The translations under genes and the position numbers were made by a program. The notes below the pieces were generated by a model. The model made no database searches and was not told where the DNA came from. It was given only the letters and a program-made list of their open reading frames with translations. This document shows positions 34,857-47,589 of a stretch of DNA of 64,000 bases, one piece after another (within the stretch, counting starts at the first letter, position 1; the number at the start of each line of letters is the position of its first letter). The stretch comes from Floccularia luteovirens (taxonomy: Eukaryota > Basidiomycota > Agaricomycetes > Agaricales > Squamanitaceae): assembly GCA_009739215.1 (NCBI GenBank), contig VSJF01000006.1, positions 1,426,001 to 1,490,000 on the forward strand, written 5' to 3'.

Positions 34857-36974
34857 TTATTGTCCCTTCCTCGGTCTCAGACTCCATATTTCAGTAACAG
34901 TTTTCCCTCCCCTTTTGCAAGCAATCGCACAAACATCTTTGGTAAATGCGACCTTCCATACACTCTCACTGGGGTCATTCCATTCACGAACAAAAGCACC
35001 CGTTTCAGTCTCGAATAAAGCATACTCGACCATCCATCCCTCCCGTCACGATGAAATTTTTGTTAAATTGGAGAGATGTAACAGAAGAATCATGAGCAGC
35101 GATGCGGTGGAGAACTTTGAATGTATCAAGGGAGAATGTGATTACACGTCCATCAGCTCCACCGGTGACCAGGGTGGTAGAGAAAATCTGGACTTGACAT
35201 ATTCAGTGCAGGTGTGTCCTTGCAGAAGGGCAATGCAGCTGCTACAAGAGGGAAGAGTCAAGGCATGAGCGTTTGCTTTATGAAGCAGCATACCCAGTTT
35301 CTGTGTCCCACACCCGCACAGTTGTATCCAAGCCACCAGTGACTATACGTTCCCCATCAAACGCCACGGAATAAAGCTGATGAAAATGCCCACGAAGCTC
35401 GTGTAAACATTCTCCTGTGTCTAGGTCCCATAACTACACCAGCATATATTGAGTTGGTATAATGTATGATTTTAACAAATACTCACACGACAAGTGGAAT
35501 CGTAACTGGCACTGACAGCTCTATTCCCGCAGACATCTATACACCTTACGCTGTCTCGATGGCCAACAAGTGAACGCAGACATTTACCAAGCTGTACATC
35601 CCACACCCGCAGTGTCAAGTCCCGTGATCCGGTGACAGCGATGGGGCAGTTATGGAGCATACGCATGCATCGAATTGTTGAGGTATGACCCGAGAGTTTA
35701 TATATGCACTGTCTGTAGAACCATCCATGGGCGATCAAGAACAAATAAAATCGTTTTTAACACCCACCCAGACTTTATATCCCACACCCTTACAAACTTG
35801 TCACATCCTCCACTTATAACGAGGGCATTCGGTTGACCCCATCCTTCCGAAGCAAATGATTTACTGCTAGGTTTGGTATACCAACCGTTGATTCGTTCAC
35901 ATCTGTCGTTACTATCGTCATCATCGTCAGAGTAAGTATCTAGGCCAAGCGCTGTTTGTAGTGATGGGGGAAGAAGATCTTTGGGGTCATTTTCGCAGGA
36001 ATCATCAATATTGAGCTCCGCAATCTTTGCACGAAGGGTACGGTTGAACCTTGTCTTTCGGGTATGGCGAGGGGTATGAAGATTATCGGGTATGGAACCT
36101 TCCGGGTGAGCATCACTGCTGGTACTTTTCTTCTTCGTTCTCTGGGCACCGCTTATCCTCCAGCCTCCCTTGCTTATGAGATGTACACCCCACACTCCAG
36201 AGTCATGTCCAACGAGTGTGCGTGCTAGAACACCAGTGCGTGCATTGAAGACGTGGATCTTCGAATTTGCCAGTCCCACAACCACCCAATCCGAATCGAG
36301 AGCGATAGAAGTTATAACCCCATTGTCAGGGGTGACAATTGGAAGGCGGTGTGTGTTCAAGAGTTGACCGCCCTTCCGCCAGTTCGTTGCTTGGAAAGGG
36401 TACTGGATAATTTCAGGATATCAGGTTGATGACAAGATTAGGCTTACCTGTGATATAGGAGTTTTTGAAATGTTGCCGAAACGATATTGGACTATCAGTA
36501 GTAGTGTAATTGACATTGACAGCGATAGGTACTTTGGATGATGATGCCATCTGCGATTGCTCAAAAGAGTCGCTGGGAGTGTCGTCAACATCTAGCTCTT
36601 CCTTCTTCCTTCTTCTCCCATCGTCTCCTTCCCAATCGTCATAGTGATATTTGAGGCACATATGCTTTCCACAAGCACTCTTCATGAGCCAATCGTTGCC
36701 AATACTTGCTCACCTGAGAGACTCGGACAATTGCTTTCGGATCATCGAGAAATTCTAGGATATATATGGAGAGTTCTGGGGGTAGGGAGAAGATGATGTC
36801 ACGTTTGAGGAGGGGAGCAATGGCCATAGAGATGTAAAGTAATTCTGAAGGAGTACAAGATTCAATGATTGTGGATATGATTCGTCTGCGTAAAGTAGGA
36901 TTTCCTGTTGAAAGCCAGAGTGGTGCGAAAGGAAGTGTTGATGATGGTGAGTCATAGAGCTCAACTGCCTGCAT
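34857..36974 (-). pseudogene. F-box/WD40-repeat protein (Cdc4/Pop1-like), with three frameshifts
   Basis: Substrate receptor of an SCF ubiquitin ligase by architecture. From 36974: MQAVELYDSPSS, then the F-box (FSLPPELSIYILEFLDDPKAI), an acidic/basic linker, and WD40 repeats ending in VRVWDIKSG, LRVWDVQLG, LWDLDTG, VRVWDTETG and EIWSLRPRKGQ (stop at 34857). Three places need indel correction: about 36664 (one extra base between LWKA and MCLKYHY), about 35205 (between LLQGHT and CQVQIFS), and about 35014 (one extra T in VC|LFETETG). A 34-base pseudo-intron could hide the first, but it would delete conserved F-box residues. Other splice sites are clean. Either a pseudogene or local sequence error; orthologues are normally intact. 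Confidence 0.85.
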
Positions 36975-37185
36975 AAGAGAAAGAGAGAGTTGGTTGGTGG
37001 AAAGTAGGTTGGGGCAGAGTGCGGAAGCTCGGTTAATGGGACATGATGGCTTCGACCAGCTGTTGGACGGTAAAACGTAGCAGAAATCTGAATTATTTGG
37101 CTACCGAAAGGGGAAGAAGTTTCTCGAATCATTTTATAAACTTTTCTTCACTCGGTTTCTCACCTCAACTGTGTCTGTATTACTT
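36975..37185. promoter_or_regulatory. short divergent promoter, F-box/WD40 and TPR-DnaJ genes
   Basis: Only about 210 bases separate two divergent starts, so the promoters must be shared or overlap. No specific site assigned. Confidence 0.5.
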
Positions 37186-39203
37186 ATGCCGATTCCTAAG
37201 AAAGCAAAACACCAGTCAAAGAATCACACATCATCTACCAGTGTTCAAAAGCCTGCGGAGAGGTGCCTATATTCATTGCACCTTGCAAATTACGCCGTGA
37301 TCTGCTCATGAATACTGATTTTGACGCTCTTAGTTCTCTAGAAGGAATCACAAACGGTTCCAACTCACCACACCCTCCATTATCCCCCTCGCCACAAAAT
37401 GGAAATTCATCACCATCACCAGAACCTGAATCAGAAATGGAAGAAGATAAGACTAAGCTTGCAGAAAAAGTCAAAGAACAGGGCAATGTCGCTTTCAAAG
37501 GGGGTAGATATGGAGAAGCTATTGATCTTTATACCAAGGCAATTGGTGCGTCAGACAATTGTTCCTCTACATGTATTTATTAACAATAATAACAGAAATG
37601 AATCCTCTCGAACCATCCTATCTCACTAACCGTGCAGCATCATACATGTCACTCAAGCGCTTCCGACCAGCTCTCGAGGACTGCCAAATGGCTGCTACAC
37701 TCCAATCTAATTCCCCCTCGCCCAAAACACTACTCCGACTTGCACGATGTCAGCTTGCTCTAGGCTCTGCTATGCCTGCTGCAACCACACTTCGCAATGT
37801 CCTAGCGCTCGAGCCCAAGAATACCCAGGCTATCCAGTTACGTGATAAAATACAGCTACTAGAAGGGCATGTCCGGACCTTCCAATCTGCCCGTGGCCGC
37901 AAAGACTGGGCAATGGCGCGGCTCGCGTTGGATAAATGTTTGCAGGCGATCGAAGCTGAAGGTGGTGAGATTCCTGCAGATTGGCGGATTTGGAAGGTCG
38001 AGCTTGAGTTGTTGAGGGGGAATTTAGATGCTGCTAATTTATCTGCAAAGTGTGTTTTTCCTCCCCAGATCATTAAGTTGCTGACACCCACCTTAGTGAT
38101 GCTCTCCGGACAAATTCCAACTCTCCAGATGTTCTAGCTCTCCGTGGCCTTGTGTTATTCTTGAGTGGAAGACTGCCTCAAGCGCTCCAGCATGCTCAGT
38201 CCGCATTGCGCCTCGATCCAGGACACGAACCTGCACAACGGCTGCGAAAACGTGTGAAGGATGTAGAACGTATGAAAGAGGAAGGTAATGTTGCTTTCAA
38301 GGCCGGAAAGTTGCAGGAAGCAACCGACAAGTATACCGAAGCATTAGATGTGAGTTACTTTTAACCTTTATTCTGTGTAACTGTGTTAATTGGTGTATAG
38401 AGAGTGGGAGAAAGTGAAGAGGAGAGCCGGGGCGGACAGATCCGCGCAACCCTTTTATCAAATCGTGCAACTGCTCTTGTGAAGGTAAGCCAAATATCTT
38501 AAAAGATCTCCTGATTTGCATCAAATCTTATGCTGTACTGATGTAGCTCAACCGATACGAAGATGCCTTAATCGATACCGAAGCCTCTCTCAAACTCGTG
38601 TCTACATCCTACAAAGCCCTTCGCACCCGCGCACGCATACACCTCCATCTCGAGAAATATGACGCTTCAGTAGCTGATTTCCAATCTGCTATTCAACAAG
38701 CAGGGACAGAGGGGACTGCAAGTGATGCTGACGTACGCGCACTGCGTGCTGAGCTGAAAAAGGCTGAAGCGGCACTAAAACGAAGCAAAACTAAAGATTA
38801 TTACAAGATTCTTGGTGTGCCGCGGGACTGTGGTGACGCTGAAATCAAGAAGGCATACAGAAGAGAGAGTTTGAAGCATCACCCTGATAAGGTACCACAA
38901 TCTTATATATCGGAAAAACAGCGTCATTTGCTTACGTTACTCAAAATTTAGGGTGGTGATGAGGAGAAATTCAAACTTGTCGTTGAAGCACATGCTGTCC
39001 TTTCAGATCCACGGCGGCGTGAGCGATATGACTTGGGAGAAGATGAAGATGGCATGAGCAACTCATCCGGTATGGGTGGTATGGGTGGTATGAGTCAGAT
39101 GGACTTGGCAGAGTTGTTTGCACAATTCCACGGTGGTGGTGGTGGATTTGGGGGAGGTTTCGGTGGTAGTCATCGAGGGCACTCTAGTGGTTTCTCATTC
39201 TGA
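37186..39203 (+). CDS. TPR-DnaJ co-chaperone (DNAJC7-like)
   Basis: Hsp70/Hsp90 co-chaperone with tetratricopeptide repeats in the N-terminal two thirds and a J-domain near the C-terminus. TPR units are evident from [21 protein letters not shown] and [21 protein letters not shown]. The J-domain reads [21 protein letters not shown] and holds the HPD motif in KHHPDK; it is followed by a Gly/Met- and Gly/Phe-rich tail to the TGA at 39201. Start chosen at 37186 ([14 protein letters not shown]), with an intron at about 37260-37332 joining to [11 protein letters not shown]; the next ATG at 37263 is the alternative. All remaining introns keep frame. This gene has no frameshift, unlike its neighbours on both sides. 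Confidence 0.92.
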
Positions 39204-39844
39204 TATCTTCAAGTTATGTATCGAACACAATTTACCATTCATGAACATCTTTGTTCCAAACCTGAAAACAATCATAATAACATAGACGAGCCTGGATTAT
39301 TGCGAGGGCGCCACAAATACACTAAGGTGGGAGTGCCACAAACAAGCTAAGACTGAGTGGCGGAGCAACATAATTCAATGCTCTCGTGTTTGCGAATGGG
39401 ACAGGGCTAGACAAGTCGCGGGTACTGCAGCGCTTGGTGTGGTCAGATTATTATTGCTTGTAGTAGCTATGCCTTGGAGAACAGTTAATGTGCAGGTTTC
39501 AAGAAGGAATAATATTCATAAAAGTTACATTTTCCGGGTTACAATGTTGACAATCTTGTGAAGACATGAGTTAAAAGGCCTTGAAAAGCTCAAAATTGAA
39601 GTTGTACTTTAAATGTAGCAGATGGGGCACTGAATGTTATACTCCAGAAAACGTTGCCATTTGACGAAAATTATAACGCTTGTAATAAGAATTGGTTTGT
39701 TTGTATCTGAGTATGGTGACTTCATCCACCTTCGAATCACAAAGTTCGAATTTGAAGAATCGGATTATATATGTCTAGTACAACGCCCTGACCCAAATTA
39801 TCATCACAAAGTAAAGTCTTTGAACTATCTTGAACTAAAAGCAA
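39204..39844. other. intergenic
   Basis: About 640 bases with no supported gene between the DnaJ gene and the aldolase. An open frame at 39634-39891 overlaps the aldolase start in another frame and has no recognisable content. Confidence 0.55.
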
Positions 39845-40889
39845 ATGGCAGGACGTACAGATGCAGAATGGGACGCAATCATCAAAACTAAACTCACACA
39901 GATCTCATCCGAAGGTAGTAAGTCGCCTTGTATATCCCCTCCATGCCCCCAACTAACTATATGATTAACCAGATGCAAGCCAAGCACCACCCTCAACTCC
40001 GTTCTCTTCGATTCGTTCATCCGCTGACCCAAGGTTCCCTCGTGTCATTGATCACACTTTACTTAAGCCCGATACGAACACCCGCCCAAATTGACAAGTT
40101 ATGCGACTGAAGGCTCTCCAGTATGGCTTCAAAGTGAGTTAAGGGCCGCGAGATTTGCAAGCCTTTTACATGATACAGTTTTCTCAGTCAGTGCTGTGTG
40201 AATGGCATCCATATACCTCAAGTTGCTAAGCGTCTCGAAGGATCATCGACTATCCCATGTTGCGTCGTTAATTTCCCACTTGGGGCAAGTTCATCGGAAG
40301 TAGTGGCCTTGTAAGCGGGCACGATTTATACGATCTGTAGACAACTCTAAAAATTTTCATAGTGAAACAAAGCAAGCAATAGCCTCGGGAGCTCTCGAAA
40401 TCGATACTGTGATACCTCTTTCACTTCCTTTTGTCCAAATCATACGCTGCTCTTTTTGCATCATTACACAGTACTGTTGTTGCAGCTTCTCCACTGCCCC
40501 TCAAGGTCATTCTTGAGACTGTATTCTTGTCCACGGAGCAAAAGGTGGCTGCATGTGTTGTAGCAAAAGGAAGCTGGCGCGAAGTTCGTAAAGACAAGTA
40601 CGGGCTTCTTGGGTGGCGGTGCGGATAAAGACGATGTAAAATTGATGTATCAAGCCGTGAATCCAGGAAACGAAAAGGAGCGGGGTAAGCGTAAAAGCTA
40701 GTGGTGGTGTGCGTACATTTGAGAAGTGTTTGGAGATGCTGCAAGCTGGTGCGGAAAGAATTGGAACGTGCGTAAACTCGCTTCAGTAAAGCTGAGGTGA
40801 CATAATATTTACTAACAACTCTCAGATCCTCTGGAGTTTCATTAATGCAAGCAGAAGGTGTTAAAGTAACACCAGCTGGGACATACTAA
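39845..40889 (+). pseudogene. Deoxyribose-phosphate aldolase, with at least five frameshifts
   Basis: Class I aldolase cleaving 2-deoxyribose-5-P to acetaldehyde and glyceraldehyde-3-P in nucleoside catabolism. Recognised pieces in order: MAGRTDAEWDAIIKTKL (39845), RVIDHTLLKPDT, the TPAQIDKLCD segment, [92 protein letters not shown], the catalytic-Lys region [10 protein letters not shown], and [16 protein letters not shown] near the end (TAA at 40887). Reading frame must be moved near 40077, 40107-40113, 40193, 40569 and about 40700, each time consistent with an extra base. Splice sites remain good. The insertion-only pattern is unusual for natural decay. Confidence 0.82.
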
Positions 40890-41050
40890 TAACTTAGGAT
40901 TGCGAAAGCTTAGGTTGTACCCCAGCTTAGAATGAAATAAAAGTTCTACGGTAAATATTTATGGAAAAAATACCGTTCAAGGTATCAGAATCTGGGCTGA
41001 TGAAAGGCAACAAGAGGAGTGTCTACAGGTGACTTGATTCTTTCTCGATA

Positions 41051-43649
41051 TCATATTTGTCCTTGTGGGTCTGTTACCAAAACCTTCAGTTTTTCGAAGT
41101 TTGGTGTTCCAAGACCAGTCACTGATAAGTTTATGAGTACGTTCAAGTGACAAAGGCAGCGGACGTGACAGACCTGGATCCCAACCTTTCGTACACTACC
41201 ATGGAGCATGAATACTTGCTCCAGTTAAAGAGAAAAAGACTTACGTTGAAACCTGTCGTCCCACAACCAGGGTTCTTTCCTACAGTGATGTCATTTAATC
41301 CTACGAAGCCTCTGGAATACAAGAAAGGGTTTAGGAATCCCAACGGTTTTTGACCTTCCTTGTGGCGATGATCGTTGAGAAGAGCTACGAATCCAGCAAA
41401 AGTTGGGGAAGCTGCAGATGTTCCTCCGACCAGGCTAAAGTTTCCTCCGAAGGCAATTATGAAATTGTCAGATTGGGCCGAAACATCAGGTATTCCCTTT
41501 CAGGAGATTATGCAACGTTTTGACGCAGGGAATATTAATTCACACTTACTCTGCCACTTCTGGATAGCCGTATAGTGACGTCAGTTACAAAACGGGACTC
41601 AGGAAAGTAGAGAACTTCGCACGAATTGAATAGACCATTGTATGTCCCATTTGGAAGTTTCTTAAGGAAATGCCGAACTGCTTTGTCTTGGTACCGAGGT
41701 CGCGGAAACTGCAGAAGGTCAGTATCCTCCAAAAAGTTTCATCTAAGAAGAGAAGTCGAACTTACGTAGTCACTAAACCCTCCTCCAGAGGAAAAACTAG
41801 AAACGGCCACCTCAGGAATACTGGTAGTTCCTCCAACAGCAGTGACACTACAAAATAAATAAGTATCGAGAATTTTATGATTTGATGAATCGTGAAATTA
41901 CAAAGGGCAACTGCATCAATCCTGTCAGCAATACTGGCATTACCATCTTTCACAAGTAACTAACTTACGAGGCAGGGAAATTAGCAATGAACCGGGTGGC
42001 ATTGCGACCATCATTAGTAAAACAAGTTTGGGTCGCTGGATTTGGATCGCCATCGCCAACTCCCGAATCTCCAGATGAAACCGTCAAAGTTACGCCACGA
42101 GCTCCTATGGGATATTTTAATAGGTGGTGTTTATAAAAACTTGCAACGAACCGAGCTGGGCAAATTCTTTACAAACTCGTCTGGCATAGCTTTTTGGAAC
42201 TAGAAGAAGTGTTATAATAGTAATAAAATGATATCGAACGGCTCATTTTACCTGTTTGTTCATCATCACCATAACTGGTGGAAATGACATGAGGTGGGTG
42301 CGGGTGTGAAAGGACATAATGGAGCCATTCTGCATACGGTCTAATGTACCAATCAGTCCGTAGGTTTATATTACTTTGGGGTTGCAGCGCACTCATTAGT
42401 ATTTGTTATTGTACGAGCGGACGGGTGGAATGGAGGTCTCCCAGCGGTTGAGTAAAATGTTCCCTATAAATTTCTCATTATCTTACACGACGGGTCCAAA
42501 ATAATCTGACCGTACCGGGATCGGGTGTGTGAGTCCGAAAAGCAAATTGAACGTCTAGGTTGGCTTCAATACCAGCTTCGGAGAGTGTCTGATTATTTTT
42601 TCCACCTTCGAAGTAATAACTTCAGGTGTCTGAGAATATAAGATGAAGGTCATATATACCATCCACTGAAATAAATTTAAACGAGGAGTTGAGAGCATCG
42701 GGACGCTGCATTCTGTAAAAGCTCTTCCACAGCCGTCAATATCAACATTTGAGTATTTTTTGAGTTTCAAGAATTCACCTGTAAATCCTCTTTGTTGGCA
42801 TACTGTTCTAGATACCCAGTTATTCCGATCGAAGTGCTGTTTGCAGAAGGAACGTATCCAACAGCATTGTACATTTGTTGTAAGCATGAAATAGTAATCG
42901 CTCTGTTACATGTAGCGTCAACGGTAGCTCCAGATTTAGGGTCATAGATGGTTTTAGCATCTGACGAGTTCTGATTATGCAGGATTGTGGAAGCAAGGCT
43001 GCCCCACACCTTGAAGGTAGACTTTGCTGCTTTGGGCCGGAAAAATGCCGTTGTAGGTTGAATGACATCAATGTGATCATAGAGATGACTGGGAACACTA
43101 TAGCTAGTCGTCCTGACGAGATAATCACCGCTGCTTGCATGTTTCCAAACTTGGTAAGTCTGACAAATTATAGTCAGTGATTTTGACATCGGGCTGACAG
43201 CTTGAATCACTTACTGTATCGAGCATTTTCTCCACCAAGCTTACAGGAAGATTGATAGTTACCCAGTCCCTTGCTGGCGAACGTGATACATCTTTTTCGA
43301 GTATGCCATGGGAAAAGAGCCAATCGTCGACCACACTGATTGTTTCCTGATGAGGCGCTACGAGTTCCTCAACCTCTTCTTTGGAAAGGTGTTCACCATA
43401 GAGCTCGTGGTCCGGATCGCTGACCTCGTAGAGGCGTTGTTCCAGGACGTGGAAATTTGGTTGGGGAAGGGCAAGACGAAGAGTAATGATGTGTTCGGGG
43501 GGAGCAGGACCTTGTTTGATCCACCCTCGGGGAGATGGAACCGCCTCTTTAACTTTGTATGATACAGCACTGGATTTTGCCGCACCAAGTTCGATTGTCA
43601 GCGCGACGAGAAGCGCGCAGGCATGAAGCGAACTTGAAATCACCTTCAT
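41051..43649 (-). CDS. Sedolisin-family tripeptidyl peptidase (MEROPS S53), secreted
   Basis: Acid-active serine-carboxyl protease acting outside the cell or in the vacuole. Start at 43649 gives a signal peptide ([22 protein letters not shown]). An N-terminal pro-domain ([36 protein letters not shown]) precedes the catalytic domain. Catalytic Glu and Asp lie in [12 protein letters not shown], the oxyanion Asp in [12 protein letters not shown], and the nucleophilic Ser in [12 protein letters not shown]. The Ca-site region [14 protein letters not shown]...[12 protein letters not shown] completes the fold. Stop at 41051. More than ten introns keep frame; near 42480 the donor after GGTACG (DPGT|GTFYST) is needed rather than the more obvious one four bases earlier. 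Confidence 0.92.
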
Positions 43650-44784
43650 ACTGCATGTAAGTGGCGCAGCTGTTGTCACTCAAATAACGCATCGGTCTTT
43701 TATATGCTTATTTTTGTCGAGTTCTAAATGTGGTTGCGCACTGTGTCTCTTCTTCTTTCGCTCCTTATGTACTGGTTCTCCACGCCCGAGTGTCATGGTT
43801 CCGGAACACTAATTGCCCATCGGGGTTACAACCGAATAAGCTTTGCAGATCCCCATCAATGGTGATCGTTCGGTGTAGAAATCTCAACTCATAGTTACTT
43901 ACTCAGGTAGCTATATAATAATATACAATTTTATAAATAACGGTAATGGAATAAACCTGACTTACATCTCTTTGTCCCAGAGGCAGCTAAGTGTGCGACG
44001 AACTCTGAAGTTGATGTGGATAGTAGTAATTAGTCTCAAATTCAAATCTAATTTCAATTATCATCACCAGAAGCAAGGGTTGCCATACCCATAAATTTAG
44101 CATGTCAAGAACTGCTGCTAGTCTTAATGATACTTTGCTACTACGCAATCGCATTTCTGATTCATCCCTTACACAGCATGCCATTCACATACTTATTAAT
44201 TTATTGCCCATCGCTTTGTGTTTTGCATGTCGCTCTATCCCGATGGCCAATCATTGACTGAGTCAAGACGCAATGTTTGCTATAGGTGATAATTACCATC
44301 TCTATAAGCTATATGAATATCAACAGCAATCAAGTTTGCTATAGCAACTCTAGCACCGAAGCTTATAAGCTGGGCTTTTAGAAACATTCTCTAAGGGAAC
44401 GACTCACCAAGCCAGCAATTCGACAAACAACGAAACTCGCCTAACTCGAAGAAGCTTCTGGAGAAACATGTTCACACCTGCTTTCTCCCGTTCCCAAAGT
44501 AATTGCTATTCGAAAGTTTCATTAAACCTGAGCAGCCCAAGCAAGCCTTCTGTCATATCCGACACCGACATCTTCAAGCCCAAGTGTTGCATCGTCAACT
44601 GTCAGCCAGATCCGAATAGTGGACAGTCCACTTACATGCTAACTCTGAAAATATTCAGTGTCTCCATTTGTCAATCGTAATACTAAATTTGTGAATACAG
44701 GCTGAGACATTGTTTTGTTTTCGAGATGACTGATTATGGAAGAGTTGACAATCTAGGACACAACTATGTTTAGAAGTGCTTGTC
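43650..44784. other. intergenic before tRNA-Ile
   Basis: About 1.1 kb with no convincing gene. A 70-codon open frame at 44468-44680 lacks homology I can recognise. A heat-shock-element-like agaaacattct sits at about 44380 upstream of it, which may be chance. Confidence 0.5.
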
Positions 44785-44858
44785 GGCCGACTAGCTCAGT
44801 TGGTTAGAGCGTCGTGCTAATAACGCGAAGGTCTTGGGTTCGATCCCCACGTTGGCCA
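44785..44858 (+). tRNA. tRNA-Ile(AAT)
   Basis: Acceptor GGCCGAC pairs with the 3' GTTGGCC; D-arm GCTC...GAGC; anticodon stem TCGTG/CGCGA with loop CTAATAA (anticodon AAT); T-loop TTCGATC. 74 bases, no intron. A T-run at 44867-44873 serves as the RNA polymerase III terminator. Identical to the copy at 50401-50474. Confidence 0.96.
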
Positions 44859-44866
44859 CGTTGTAC

Positions 44867-44873
44867 TTTTTTT
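44867..44873 (+). terminator. Pol III terminator of tRNA-Ile
   Basis: Seven consecutive T residues eight bases after the tRNA end. Confidence 0.8.
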
Positions 44874-45018
44874 AGATTTTGTCGGTAAAGAGAGTGGCAA
44901 TGAGAGAATCACATGACGTCTTTCATGTGGGCGCGTTGCTTGTCTGTGCTTGGTCGAGTTCAAATGGACGGAAGCAAGTTCAAGTCCGCCTCTTTCACTC
45001 TTTCTCTTCTACTTCAAC

Positions 45019-45939
45019 ATGGCTGCTTATTCCTCTTTCTTTGCTTCTGGTCTCCTTGCAAACCAGCATCCATTCAACTACTTCAGCTCAACAACCCCAA
45101 CTCCTTCCAACCTCGATGTAGCTCCTTTTTTCGCCAACTACCTCGCCCCGTCTCCCGCCCAACCCTCTTCCCCTTTACCTATTCCTGATGACAGTGATAT
45201 TGAAGTTGATACAGACAACGAAGATCGTGAAGCTACGCCTACCAGAACTTTCCCGAAGTCAGCAAGTAATAATGCCACCAAAACTTCACCTCGGCCTCGT
45301 CTTCGTAAACGCCGGTCTAGCCTTACCGTGGGCGCATCTCCGATGACAGCTATACGTTCACCTGCACGTGTTGCAGCAGGTGCACTCAATTTACAGCGTC
45401 ATCTAGCAACCTCTCCGCCGCGGTCGCGCAGTGGCAGTGTCTCCGACCTCCTTGGTATTCGTGCTGCGGCGGAGAATTTACGTGCCGCGACAGAAGGTAC
45501 TAGCCTTGTTGGCCGTATGCGTAGTGGCAGTGTCGGAGGCGTCATCTTGCGGTACTTTGTCCTGATTTGGGATCAATGCAGTGGCTGACAAAATTTTTGT
45601 TCTCCTTTTCACAGTCCCCGACGCCTTGTTCGGCGTTTTGGAACAATTCCTGTTCCTGCTCCCGCGCCACCACCCACTGCCCCGCTTCCAGCGCCTCCAT
45701 CCCACCAAGTTTGTGCTTCTTCCAACTTGCAATCACGTGCCATGCATTCATCAACAGGGATTACCCTTTCGTCCCTAAATAGTTCACGTCCCCTCTTTCC
45801 ATCCAATACAAGTAATGCATCCCAACCTACCAAAGGTCGGGATCGGGGATTCTCCCTTGGTACGCGGGAGCGTGGATTCTCATTGACTGGCGGCAAATCA
45901 GCCTATCGCACCATTGACGAAGAAATGAAAGAAAATTAG
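45019..45939 (+). CDS. uncharacterised Ser/Pro-rich low-complexity protein
   Basis: Not recognised. Two exons joined at ...VGGVILR (donor at about 45552) to SPRRLVRRFG (acceptor at about 45615), about 285 residues. The composition is Ser, Pro, Thr and Arg-rich, with RPRLRKRRSSL, repeated SGSVSDLL / SGSVGGVIL phosphosite-like segments, a Pro-Ala tract (PVPAPAPPPTAPLPAPP), and paired DRGFSLGTRERGFSL near the end. Largely disordered, possibly a regulated phosphoprotein. Start at 45019 (MAAYSSFF) is the first ATG that keeps the long frame; the tRNA-Ile lies only 160 bases upstream. Confidence 0.75.
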
Positions 45940-46601
45940 TTGCGATCCCCGCAACCCTCAAATGCCCCTTGCAACGTACTTGATGTCAATAGCTTGATCA
46001 CACGTTGATCGTGATGCATAATCATATATGCCAATATGCCCTATCTTGTAAATCTCTACATCTCTTCGCATTTTTCCCGTCTGCTCTTCACACATGATAC
46101 TGGCTATCTTCGTGGGTCTCTTACTCAGGACCATCTTTCACTGATTTTTTCATACGTACATAAAGAAAAACCCTTGGTTTCTTTCCGCATCATCGTTCTC
46201 ATTACAATTCTCCTTTCTCATCTCTACCTCCATGTCTGCATCTCATTTCCCCCAGAAAACCACCCGAAGTCACTTGATGCGGCTCTCGGACCATATCTCT
46301 ATGCTCAATCAGTGTTCACTATCTCATGACCAACCAAATCACTACTCCAAACGCTTGCGTACCCTGTATACCTTACCTCACTCCATACCTAATTCAAACT
46401 GAAACAATATGGACTTTGACATAGACTAGAATCAATTTAATCTTATTTTTTGAATGTGAAGTTGGTATAACAACTTAGATCGAGACTTGAGTCAAACGGC
46501 AACGCTGCTGGTTCTGATTAGCAACCATATCACATGATCTTCCTCATCCTCAGCACTATAATTTAAACGATCTTTGTCTTTCTACCACAAGAACACCAGT
46601 A
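45940..46601. other. intergenic
   Basis: About 660 bases; an open frame at 46036-46329 has no recognisable content. It contains the 3' end of the low-complexity gene and the promoter of the next. Confidence 0.5.
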
Positions 46602-47126
46602 ATGATTGATACCAAAGAAGACGAACAGCGTCCGCCACGCGACAGCATAGATTCTGACACACAGCTCATAGATCACGAAGAAGATCATAGTGTTGCCTCA
46701 GAATCACCCATTCATGTGCCCCAAAATATTAGCTCCCGTTTTGACCAGCCTGCTCCCTCTGCTTGGAAACGTATTGCCCTCCTCCTCTTTATCGCGGCTT
46801 TATTCTATGTTGCATTCAACATGCGAAGATCATTACTTGATGCAAAGAAGCAGAGAGTTATATATGCATCCCGGTACGTGCTTTTATTTGGTGTAACAAA
46901 ATACATGTAACTAACTGTATGATTCTGGAATATGTATAGTTATTCAAAAGAGCATCGCTTCAGGCCAGCTGCTAGTCCTATAATCACGGAGACATTAAAG
47001 GATGGGCGTATCCGCATTCGGGGAGGTCACCCCACTCCTACTCCTTCTGCTCCTCCCCTGGTAAAGAAAGTAAAAAAGAGAAAGGGGTCGAGAAGAAAGG
47101 TTAGAAAGGCGAAATTTGTACGTTGA
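46602..47126 (+). CDS. small single-pass membrane protein, uncharacterised
   Basis: Two exons (donor after GCATCCCG at about 46873, acceptor at about 46939) give about 152 residues. An acidic cytosolic-type N-terminus (DSDTQLIDHEEDHS) is followed by one transmembrane helix (WKRIALLLFIAALFYVAF), then Arg/Lys-rich sequence and a strongly basic end (VKKVKKRKGSRRKVRKAKF). Short Thr-Pro run before the tail. No family recognised; the basic tail could bind membranes or nucleic acid. Confidence 0.72.
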
Positions 47127-47589
47127 TGTGAAATTGACTGGGCTGGAAAGTACTGATTTCTTGCATAGGCGTGAGCCAAGGTCAATCAACCTAGTTGAGC
47201 TTAGATGTGGCCATGGACATTCCATTCTCAGATACAATATATTTTACCTGTTGTATACTTTCATGCTTCTTTATTTTTACCGAAAGGAATACCGGATACT
47301 GCTGGGCGGTCGTTATTAGTCTTAGTTACTACTGTTAAGTAGACACTGACTTGCCCGAATTGAATAATATCGAGCTACTAGTTTTTATGCCGAGGTTGGC
47401 TAGGACTTCCGTCACATGTCAAATTCTTTCACTGCTGCTGTACCAGTGAGACCTATCTCAATTGCAAGACTGGACTGACCTCTCACGAAACAACATGCAG
47501 AGCTGGTAAATATCCCGACCTCAATGTATTCTACAAGCTCCAACTTTGCTCGTTTGAAAGAAGCTGGGTGGAAGTGTAATTCATGTCGA
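47127..47589. other. intergenic
   Basis: About 460 bases, no gene seen. An in-frame upstream ATG for the next gene lies at 47524. Confidence 0.5.

Noticed and set aside
36676..36710. A 34-base GT-AG intron in the F-box/WD40 gene that would fix the first frameshift
   Set aside because: It is shorter than any other intron here and would remove the conserved YWQRLAHEECLW stretch of the F-box, so a base insertion is the better explanation.
42460..42500. Apparent frameshift in the sedolisin gene at the GTFYST segment
   Set aside because: Using the donor after GGTACG (gtcagatt...) instead of the one four bases upstream restores frame and conserved residues, so no lesion is needed.
44375..44395. 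Heat-shock-element-like agaaacattct upstream of a 70-codon open frame at 44468
   Set aside because: Only two inverted GAA units and no supported gene downstream.
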